Assembly (NCBI RefSeq): GCF_037126465.1
Contig: NC_088204.1
Location: 75,949,807 to 76,013,806 of the forward strand
DNA length: 64,000 nucleotides
Origin: Ornithodoros turicata
Lineage: Eukaryota > Arthropoda > Arachnida > Ixodida > Argasidae
Reading direction: 5' to 3'
The notes under the pieces are model-generated. The model was not told where the DNA came from and did no database searches. It saw only the letters and a program-made list of their open reading frames with translations. A program made the translations under genes and the position numbers. Positions 54,621 through 64,000 of this stretch are shown in pieces. How positions within the stretch are numbered: the first letter of the stretch is position 1; every line of letters begins with the position of its first letter.

Positions 54621-55737
54621 AAGGGAAAAATATAAAGACAAACAAAAAGAAAACCAAACACGAAACTGGTCACAGTTCACCCAGAAGGCCATGGGAAAGT
54701 TCTTGACGTATCGATTTCAGCGTGGTAGAATTCAACGAAAATGACGTAGATTTTTTTTTTATTATTATTATTATAAATGTTATTACGAATCACACCACAA
54801 GGCACACCAGCATAAGTCGACAGAGCGAGCTTACATTTTGCTTCGTATTGCATTCGTGTTCATTTTCTGTACTCGAGTTCACGTCAGAACGGTTAGGAGT
54901 CCTACGTTTCTTTTTTTTTTTTTTTTCTAATTGGCAAAATTTTTAAAAAGGGCGCTCCTTTTTTGCCCTTCGACTAGCTATTGGATCGGAAGAGCGTCTA
55001 GTACGTCATAGATGCCCTTCACATTTCCAAGCACACCCACACGCAGGCACTTCGATCAATCTTCGCTGCTTGAAAGCCTACATCATACCGTTATCATTTT
55101 TTCACGAATCCCTCCCACCTGTCAGATCGCGAGCCTAAAAGTAGAACGGTTTTATACGCCCTAAATACATTTGACATTTCCACGTAAGCCTAGCAAAGGC
55201 GTGTCACGCGTGCTTCATGTAAGAAGTACAGAGTAAAGATCAACTTGTAAGACGTGAAAAACGCTCGTGTACATAATCTGCTATTTTTCTTTCGACGTTT
55301 TTCTCTTTCTGTGTTTCTTATAATTTTTATTTTGAGGATTATTATCAATTTATAAACGTAGAACGCACCGGTGTAAAATGATCGCACAGTTATAAATACA
55401 AAGATGATCGCTATATAACGTCTGACCAGAAAAAGAAGAGAAAAGAAACAGAAAAGGACTTCGAAATTGCGGAACAGCTCATTAAATGCCCCTGTAAAGT
55501 TGGCTGGACTGCCAAAACGTACTGAAGCCCGAGTGAGAATTTGTTGGAGTTCATTGGGGGGGGGGGGGGGGGGGGTAATACAAGTGAGCACATGTTCATT
55601 TGTTTCTTACAGCAGAAAAATGAAGTCTGTAGATTGATTACGATGTGAACGAAGTTGCCATTTTTTCTATGTGGTTTCTGAAATTATGCTATGTCACCCT
55701 TCCGTGCAACGACACGTTTACAGAGTTAAAAAGCGCT

Positions 55738-55890
55738 CCCAAGCAGCACAATGTACCGAAAGTCGAGTGCAATAGGGGTGAACGGCATGTGTCTTATCAA
55801 CGTGCTTTAGTTTCACCAGTCTGCTCAAGGCCTTCCACCTATCCGTCCACCCCCATTGCACTTGACTTTCAGTACATTGTGCTGCTTGGG
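55738..55890. repeat. Foldback MITE
   Basis: CCCAAGCAGCACAATGTACC, GAAAGTCGAGTGCAATAGGG at the left are inverted at the right (CCCCATTGCACTTGACTTTC, AGTACATTGTGCTGCTTGGG) with a centre of about 70 bases. Confidence 0.8.
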
Positions 55891-56729
55891 CTTGCTCTGC
55901 TTGATGACGCCTCGAGGTGGGACAATCACGTGTGCCCTCTGGCGATATTAAAGGGAGAATAAATGGGCTTCGTGTAACAAAATAGTTGTCAGAAGAACTC
56001 TCCCTTTTTTATAACTTCCAATAACGAACAGTCGTTATCGTTTTCCACGCCTGTCACGCCGCTGTTGTCTTGGAACTTGATGTAGTCTGCAGTCTTTAAT
56101 TGGACGATCCGCAACCACGTGACTCCACGGCACACGTACACGCCTCCTCTCTTCCTGCGCCTTTTCCTGCAATCATTGGTTGAAAACTCTACTAGTTTTA
56201 TCTCTCAGACCTCAATCACGTGCAGAGCTTGTGATATGCCTGCCCCCGGCTTTGTTTTAGACCCTCAATTCTCCTCCTTTCCGTTGGATTTACCGTCCGT
56301 GTCCTGGCAGCAGTGACATGTCGCCGAGATGCCAACTTCGCGAAGTCGCGCAAGAAAAAAAACAAAACAAAAACGAAAGTAAAATTTGAGCCACGTCGCA
56401 GTAAAAATGAGAGAGAAAAAAAGAAGAGGAAAAAAGAAACTCGCGAGGGAATAAAACGGAAGGTCTACGAGTTAAAATAAGAGGGAATGAGGGATAAAAT
56501 GAGACGAAAGAGAGCGAGAGAGAAACAATTGTGCCCGTAGGTGAACTCTGCTGGTGAGTGAGCGAATTATTTACTTTCGGCGCAAGCGCAGAGTGTTGTT
56601 TCTATGTTTACAGCAACTCCGGGGGCGTCGACAGAGACACGGAGAGAGCCCGCAATAGAAAAGAACAACAAATAGTTGCTCGAAGGCAACGCACTGGGCG
56701 CGTTAAGCAGCAACTCCAGAGCGGTCTTG

Positions 56730-56900
56730 GGTAGCTGTAACAGGTTACCTGTAGCTGAAACAAGTTACTTTTTGCAGTAACTAGTAACAGTAACTAGGTA
56801 CTTGTCTAAGAAAGAGAGTCGCAACTGTAAGTAGTTACCGCTGTTTGTTAAATTAACTGTGAAATGTAACTCTAACTAGGTTACTAGGTTACTCCACGCG
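56730..56900 (+). repeat. Clustered GTAACT / AGTTAC motifs
   Basis: GGTTACCTGTAGC, AAGTTACTTTTTGCAGTAAC, TAGTAACAGTAACTAGGTAC, TAACTAGGTTACTAGGTTAC: short direct and inverse copies over about 170 bases. Confidence 0.55.
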
Positions 56901-57824
56901 TCAGTTCCTTACTGTGATCTTGTCGAGGCTTCAAATACCCTGGCGTTTTGCCAAACCAGAAATTTCGCGACTTCTCTCATTTCATGTGCAGCCAGGACAG
57001 CCTTAGACTAACTAACTACTTAGACTAACTCCTACCATGCAGTTATGAGAAAGAGAGATAAGAGCAATGACGGGTTCAAGAGTGTTCGTGTTGTCTATAA
57101 GTACTTCTTGTCTATGTTCTCTTACGCTGTCGCAATCATGTTGATGCGAACTCTCGTATACTAAACTCAAACTCGCGGACTCAAACAGTTGTCACTCCTG
57201 CTTCGTCCTAAAAACGAGTAAAGACGTAATCGTTCTGAATGTGGAACAACGCTCTCGCTATGTTGGCAGAATAAAACCTGGTGGAACGTGAACAGAAGCA
57301 TAAACGAGTAAATAAACTCATTTATCTTAAAGGTACTGCAAAGCAGCAGGCAAACAATTTTATGCTGCTGGAAGATTTGACAGCCTGGGTGCTCAGTTTA
57401 CAAACGCCACAAATTTTGTTCAAATCCACCTCGTAGTTTCTTTTAGAAAATTCGGATTTAATATTACGGACAACCCTGTGTCTAAGACCCGACACGAACT
57501 CCGCAATTCCCGTCATGCAGGGCGGCGAACATAAACATGCCAGTAACAATGGGAGCGTACAGCGACATCTGTGGACCGCTACCGTCACCACGCCGGCTCG
57601 CCGGACGTGGTACATTTTTGCGTAGGTGACTCTCATGGTGATTCTGCTGACAGTTCTGTAACTCATTTCCACGATGTACCAGTGTTCTTGCATTTTGCGA
57701 GAATCTATGTCCGAATATATGAACTATCTCGTTTGAACAAACTTTTCAAAATCTGTTCATGAAGCCGGCTACTTAGCCCACGGCCATAACTTAGCCAATA
57801 AAGGTGGTGCTGGTGCTAATGCAA

Positions 57825-58058
57825 GAGCTCGCAGTTGTCGACTTCACAAAGGTGGGCAACGTCACGACTAACGCTCTGGGAGAATGTGTGTCCTGGGCCG
57901 ACTTCCAAAGGAACTGTGCCGACATGTGTCTGAAAGCCCTTCTTAGGAAACCCTAGGGAAAACCCCAGACAGCACAGCCGGCACCGGGATTCGAACCCGG
58001 ACACCTCCCAGTCTCGACGTGACATGGCCAGCACGCTAACAACTGAGCCACGCGAGCT
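57825..58058 (-). mobile_element. tRNA-headed SINE, Ruka-like, near full length
   Basis: On the minus strand the head reads like a tRNA: box A TGGCTCAGTTG (58040-58050) and box B GGTTCGAATCC (about 57987-57997), then CCGGTGCCGGCTGTGCTGTC and a body with GTCGGCACAGTTCC and GTCGGCCCAGGACACACAT. Head plus body length of about 235 and this body are characteristic of the tick SINE Ruka. Confidence 0.75.
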
Positions 58059-58969
58059 ATGGCAGCCCATAGAGGGCTGGGGACATGTAACACTGTTGCT
58101 CGACGAATGGACGATTGTTTCCCACCAGGTGTCGCCCCGCGTCTTTTGGCCGCAATTTTGAGTCGAATAAGCTTTCAAAATCGGCTGCCAATACTAACAG
58201 CTTGGTTTAGACTACTTTTAACGTTTCGCTAGAAGACAGTGACACTAGATGGCACAAGTGAAAGTATAGCTGTTGCCCCTGAGGAATGGTGTATCATGCA
58301 AAATCTGTCAGAGTTCTTAAAAAGTGCAAACATCATGGAGCAAACATGCAACGGCAAACATGATGGTCACAGGACGTCGTTTCCTGTTTAACCCAAAAAG
58401 TGTACGAACTACTTTCGACGCGTTGTCGCCTCAGATTGTCACCCGCTATGTTCTGTGACAGCGCGACAAATTACGCGGGGTTTTTACCCCAGTGCGTGTT
58501 GGAAGTTATTCGTGGAAGTTATTATGGCTTTGCCTCCATCGTGAGTTCACCTAGCGATAGTACTATAGTCATCGCTAGACGAACTAGTGAGACAGACGCA
58601 CGCTATCGCCTTTGCGCGTACACAAGGGATAGCGTGGGTTGTTCTGCGCACGCGCAAGACATACACAGAACTTTGCGCACTGCGCGGAACCACCATGCTG
58701 TCACTAACGTGCGCAAAGCCGACAACGTTATACGAAAACTCCGCAGTTGTCGGCCGGTGGATTTTTGCCCACCTTGGCGGATCTTTAGTATGCGCACGGC
58801 ACGCAGCGGACCGCAATCGACGTACTTCACGGATGATTTTTTTATTCCGAGTTAATGCCGCGAAGCAACTGTGGCTATGAGTGGCTTACAGACGTGGACA
58901 GATGGAGAGAGGACAGATGGAGAGAGCACAGCAGGAAGGAGTGGGGGAAAGGGTATTAGCATGCGTGCT

Positions 58970-59135
58970 GAGCCGACTTCAGGGGGAACTGTGGCGACGT
59001 TCGCCCGGAAAGTATTCGGAAAACACATCGGAAAACCTTAGACAGCACAGCCGGTGGCAGGATTCGAACCCACCACCTGCCAGTCTTCAGCACGACGTTG
59101 ACTACCATCAACGAGCGGGACGCCGCGGAAGATTA
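58970..59135 (-). mobile_element. Diverged tRNA-headed SINE copy
   Basis: Same organisation as the copy about 900 bases upstream: GGCAGGATTCGAACCCACCA (box B region) joined to GACAGCACAGCCGG, and the body remnant CCGACTTCAGGGGGAACTGT. The head (box A) is more eroded. Confidence 0.6.
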
Positions 59136-60649
59136 CGCGTCCAGGCAACTCGTGCCTTGACACCATGCTTGACACGGCCTTGGAATCAGTAGGCGGACAT
59201 GTATGTTACCAGATAGTCAAACAAGTATGTTCGCACCTTTAATTATTTAGAATCCGCCGCAAATACAGGTAGCGGAAAGGGTGCTGAACTCGTGATTGTG
59301 ATGATTTTGAAATTTCTTTATTTCTAATTTCAAATCGGGAGTCGGGTTGACAGTTGAAGTATCAGAAATAATTACTCCCCAGACAGGACACTATCTCCTG
59401 CTGACGTCCGAAATAGATCCCAACGTCCATGTCCTGAAATGAATGTCAGGCGGACATCTCTGGGAGCGACATGGATGGATGTCCCTATAGCCGTAGATCC
59501 GCAGGATGTACCGGAACAGACGTTTTATGAATTGTCCGAATAGGGTCACTGACGGGATGTTACGTGGAGCATTATCCAAGCAGAGAGAGGAAAGTGGCAA
59601 GGTGCGTCGCGGCGTGAGTTCGACTTCCGATAAACCAACTGAATGCCTCGAACCGAAAGCAGTAAGAGACGCAAACGATGGTCATAGTGAGGTAACACGC
59701 CAAGCTGTTCTTCACTCCAGTGTCATTGGTATACGCAATCGCATTAAATTTAACCACCTCAACCTTTAGTTTGACTCGCAGGCAAACAGGACTCTCGATT
59801 TTGTGGAAGCTCGCGAAACAAGCAATATATAGTATCTGTTTTCGCTTTGGAAAGGCACGCCCACTGCCTTTCTAAATGATATTCATGGTTCTAAGAGCTT
59901 ATATTTGTGCGTCTTTATTTTTGCTTTTTACAGCTTCGTGCTCGTTGTCCGTAACGGAAATACGAGACACAAACAAAGAGGAGCAACAGAGAAAGAAAGA
60001 TGCAGTGGCCGAAGCTGAAACAAAATGACAGAGAAAAAAAACGCCTACAGGCCTAGTAAGAATCTGTCCACTTACGCAGCAACTCAGTAGAACAGTATCA
60101 ATAATAATGAGAAATACGGGGCTCTGAGCATGTACACAGGTAAGTCCGTGTAACTTCTTGTGAGGATTTATGGGAATTTGTGGGAAGTCTAAACCGTGGC
60201 CACTCGGAGATGTGGGGGATGTCCGTCGGAAAAATGTCTGTCTCCCAGTGAAATCCGAATTTCCGGGAAAAGATATCCCCAGGTACACCACGGGCAAGTT
60301 TTGTTCCGTCTGGGTTTGTCCGTGTCGTTTGTCTGTATCTCAAAGTTTTATGACTATGGCAGACCTGAAAAGTACATGTGTGCAAACAAATTTCTGAATA
60401 TATTTTTGTAAAAGACAAGAAATGACAAAGATGCTAACAACCAGAGCACATTTTCTGAACATTTTTGGAATTTATATTTTGCAGCATCTTTAAAAAGAAT
60501 TCGGCTTAAAAAAAACTCATGTAGGACAAAGAAACTCACGCTGCGGCAGAATGCGGCGCGTTAAACATGTGGCAAACGTAAAACAAATATTTCTTTTCTT
60601 TTTATGCCTTCTTTTCTTCTTTACTTTTCGCGATGTATGTTCTTGCGAA

Positions 60650-60965
60650 GAGCATAAAAATACTTTGATGCCACACAATGTGACACCACAACGCTTTGAT
60701 GTTTCTTGATGCTACATCAAGAAGTCCTGAAGTGACACGAAAAAATATCAGAACTTTCTGATGCTGGTCCAGGGGGCCTTCATGTGGCATCATGAGACCT
60801 CGGAAGGTTCTGGTGTGACATTAAAACACATATCACGCCTTTCTGATGGTTTCAGGGACATCAAGGAATCCTGATGTAGTGACACGAGATCCCGATGTAA
60901 CAACAGAAAATCCTCACGATTCATAACGTCACATCAAGAAACCTTGATGTCACATCAAAAAACAT
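60650..60965. repeat. Degenerate array of TTGATGTCACATCAA palindromes
   Basis: TTGATGCTACATCAAGAAGT, CTGATGTAGTGACACGAGAT, AACGTCACATCAAGAAACCT, TTGATGTCACATCAAAAAAC: a 20-23 base theme with an inner palindrome, repeated about 10 times with drift. Confidence 0.65.
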
Positions 60966-63554
60966 TTTCTTATGGATTTTCTTATGTTCGCTTTCAATAG
61001 GGTCGGAGGGTATAAGATCGCCATTGGTTTTTGCAGGTTGTAAGCGCATGCACAAACATTTCTATTTGAATAGAGTTTAATTAACAAAGAAGAAAGTTAC
61101 ACTGTTTCTGCACAGAGCGCATTTTCGAGCCCGGCTTGAAATTTCGAGAAAATTCGAGCAGCGAAGCATGGCGTGCACTATGTGTTCTTTGGCTGGCGGC
61201 ACGGAAAACAGTTCGCGTGTACAGCTCTTCCAGCTCGCGTGGAATCGTACTTTCTGTCATGGTAGCACTTGAGGTGTGCTCGGCTGGTCGCACGTTGCAC
61301 GAGATAACATAACAAATTCACCCCTACGAAAAACGCTTTGTTTTGAACTTATACGCAAAATAAAAATAATAATACTGTCACCCCACTTACGATGGCGATG
61401 TCCGTTGAATGAGTATCCTCAGTCGTTTAAAAAGGTTCCAGTAATTTTGGAACGTTATGAAACAGGAAGTGTCCTAAATCAACTGTTACCATGACGATAA
61501 ACACGGTTAAAAACAGCTGATGCGCTCTTGACACGGTTGTCAGTCTCTAAACAAGCACTGAAGAAATGCTGCCAGAAATATCCCCGCGGGGACAACCTTT
61601 CTTTATCCCGTCTTAGTCATCATTCAGGATATGTTGACCTGATAAGGTTTCTGAAACGTACATAGCGTTGAATCTTCCCAGCACCTGAATAACGGATCTG
61701 TTTTGTGACCGTAGAGCTACGCAAATAGTTACTTTCATCTCGTAAATTGTCTGTAACATGCTCATAAAAAGAACGAAAGTTGAGGCTTTACAAGTGCATC
61801 ATGCTTTCCTTTGTTACTGTCGTCTGCAATGCTTTGTGTCTGCTTCTCTCAGGCGGTTCTGTGGCGTTGATTGATATGGAACAGGGATTTCCCTACACCC
61901 CCCTCAGGGGGGTGTACACCCTCCCTGCATTCTTGCGACCCCCCCCCCCCCTGAAATTTCTCAGGCGCAGCGAATTACATTCTGTACTGTCAAACTTGGA
62001 CTGTAGGACCACAGCGTCATACAGATGATCACACCATGCATAGTATGTCCAAAATCATGTGAAGGTGACTGTTGAATGCATATATTGCGTGCATATACGA
62101 GCAAACATGCGTGCGGGCAAGCAAACTCAATATGGATCATTAAGAACCATTGGCGCCCAACTCAACAAGATTCTGCTTTTTTCGTCTAAGGTTTACCCCG
62201 TTGGCTGCTATAGGTATTCATTGAGCTTCGTGAAACAAGGTGCTAGTTCTTTTTTTCCTTTTCGGTCACGTGATTATGCATCTTAATATTCAAATGCCAT
62301 TCATAATGAATCTCTATTCTACTGTACTGTGTTCTAACGTAATAACATGTACAACTAAAACAGGAAAGCTGTGCAGATATGTCACCATTGTGCCACGATT
62401 CTTTCCGTGTCTAAGAAAAATTTCGTAAGTGGAACCTTAACCAAGCATACCGCCCCCCCCCTCCCCCCTTGAAAGCTCGCCCCCCCCCCAGCAGTGAACT
62501 TCTGGGGAAATCACTGATATGGAATAAATATCACTGTGTGATCAGTGCAGCTATTTCGTAGCTTTAATTTCCCACAAGCCACAATGTACCCCTAAAATAA
62601 CGGATGAGCATCACAAACAATATTACAATTGCGGATTTCACTCACTGTCGTCTTCATCGCTTCTGACTGACGCCTTCTGTCATCTGCCAAAGTTCTGCTT
62701 CGTACATTCACGCAACAAATCATGAATAAACGTGTCGTCAATTTTAGAGCAACTCAAAATACTCGATCGACCACAGACGTTACTACTCTTACTACGGATG
62801 CGTTGTTGCATGGGAGTGTTCGAGTGTCTAAAAATAGTCGCACTAGTCTGCCCTCCCGCAGCAGAGGTTGTGCCGCACAAGTTCCCATCAACGTCGTATT
62901 TGCGGGTGCATGCAAGTGAAGATAAATGCAAAACAAATCTCACCTTTTCGAGTACCTCTTCTTAAATGCTGATGATGGGAAAACTCTATATAATGCTAAT
63001 CCGTGAAAACTCCGTCGGCTATGCAACGCACCACTGCGTCGCAAGCGTGGATGCAACCCGTAATTTTCGAAGTAAGCTCGCCAAGCTGATCCTAACGCAC
63101 GCAAAACCACGCGAAATACGAAGCTCGGATATTGTACTCCATTCGCAACAGAAAGCTGATCACGCTGTGAACGGTCGTCTGCTCTTTCGGGAAGCAGAAA
63201 GATTCCCGACGTCACAGCCGTGACGTCAAGCCAGTGAACGTCATGATGACGTTGCGTGTTCAGTTTTGTTTTCTGTTGTTTCGGAGATGTACTTATATTA
63301 TTTATTCGATTTCTTCAGTTGACTTCAATGTTCCTCAAATGTTAACTTGCGAAACTTTAAGACAGCAATGGGCTGTTGTCGGATATTACTTCGAAGTAGA
63401 AGGAGAACTTTCTTTTCGTGGTGGATTTTGAGCTCGTTAGTCGAAGAAGAAATCGAATCCAATCCAGTAGCATATCCAGGCATATTTTATCCTGTCTCTG
63501 TTTTAGCGGGAAAGCTGTCAGTGTGGTGTTTACTTCACGTTATTCAGCTGGTAA

Positions 63555-64000
63555 GATGGGATTATTATCAGACTGTGAAGCGTTCTTCGGCACTCAAAAC
63601 CTGTATGAAGCGTTCACCATAAAGAAAGAAGCCTCAAACAACGACATCAAAAAGGCTTACCGGCGCTTGTCTCTTCTAATCCATCCAGACCGTGTAAGCG
63701 ATGCCGAGAAGGACAAAGCCACCAAAAAGTTTCAGGTTCTAGGAAAAATCCACGCTGTGTTATCCGATAAAGACAAGCGCAGTTTGTACGATGAAACCGG
63801 TGCCGTTGACGACGAAGATACGATTCTTAGCGACAGGGACTGGACAGACTACTGGCGTCATTTGTTTCCAAAAATCACACCAGAAGACATTTGCAAGTAT
63901 TTGGAGGAGTACCAGGGTTCTCCGGAAGAAGCCATGGACCTCAAGGCGCATTACGAGAGATTTGAAGGCGACTTTAACCTGATATCAGACTGTCTTATCG
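63555..64000 (+). CDS. DNAJC9: DNAJC9 (J-domain co-chaperone), 5' part, cut by window end
   Basis: Starts at ATG 63555 (AAGATGG) and stays open to the edge, 148 codons. MGLLSDCEAFFGTQNLYEAF begins the protein; the J domain follows (NDIKKAYRRLSLLIHPDRVS with the HPD tripeptide, then FQVLGKIHAVLSDKDKRSLY). The segment DRDWTDYWRHLFPKITPEDI and the helix after it are typical of DNAJC9, a histone H3-H4 chaperone that recruits HSP70 through its J domain. The rest lies outside the window, so introns and completeness cannot be judged. The 63440-63554 stretch should be its 5' leader. Confidence 0.9.

Larger units (their letters stand above)
47611..63440. other. Gene-poor interval between the SBK-like kinase and DNAJC9
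   Basis: Nearly 16 kb with no supportable host exon. Repeats: 48040-48710, 48909-49065, the 260-bp array, the retroposon tail at 54532, the foldback at 55738, SINEs at 57825 and 58970, and the palindrome array at 60650. 49900-50600 and 52900-53300 are A+T-rich with nothing recognisable. Upstream non-coding exons of the SBK-like gene may lie here. Confidence 0.55.

Noticed and set aside
57322..57693. 123-codon minus-strand frame
   Set aside because: Contains plausible-looking segments (SGLRHRVVRNIKSEFSKRNY) but I cannot name a family, and it shows no splice or start context; may be repeat-derived.
58587..58880. Overlapping frames of 75-151 codons on both strands
   Set aside because: Fall in a GC-rich foldback repeat related to 41310-41452.

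Overview
The window is nuclear DNA of an arachnid, most likely an ixodid tick. This is inferred from long introns, a very dense load of small inverted-repeat transposons, tRNA-headed SINEs whose body resembles the tick Ruka family, and the style of the host genes. No bacterial features, CRISPR arrays or rRNA are visible. Four host genes can be supported; most other open frames are chance.

(1) 4182-30671, plus strand: a 20-exon gene for a type II membrane protein of glycoside hydrolase family 31 (maltase-glucoamylase / alpha-glucosidase type). I assembled it from splice sites whose phases agree throughout, giving 811 codons plus a stop. It has a cytoplasmic basic tail, one membrane anchor, a six-cysteine trefoil domain and a complete GH31 scaffold. 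Both catalytic acidic residues, other sugar-contacting motifs and about 75-85 residues of the barrel are missing. An intact frame without an active site points to a pseudoenzyme, and this is the most interesting item here. (2) 33358-35154, minus: an intronless EamA/DMT-type transporter (SLC35G-like) with an unusual disordered N-terminal half of about 285 residues. (3) 43515-47146, minus: a four-exon SBK-type serine/threonine kinase with all catalytic residues present. (4) 63555-64000, plus: the start of DNAJC9, cut by the window edge.

The rest is repeat-rich. It holds a decayed mariner transposase (24795-25600, minus), a decayed hAT/ZMYM1-like transposase (38760-39320, plus), a TA-flanked 1.3-kb DNA transposon with a remnant of coding sequence (36470-37780), a probable Penelope-like 3' end (39560-39850), three SINE copies and a palindromic pair of tRNA-like halves (41748-41955). 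There are also several families of foldback MITEs, a roughly 260-bp tandem array (51320-52045), a purine tract of about 385 bases (47225-47610) and many long G/C homopolymers, at least three of which end the same retroposon tail. The four genes show no functional link; they look like ordinary neighbours separated by transposon debris.

Exon borders were read by eye from splice consensus and family similarity. No transcript or database was available.
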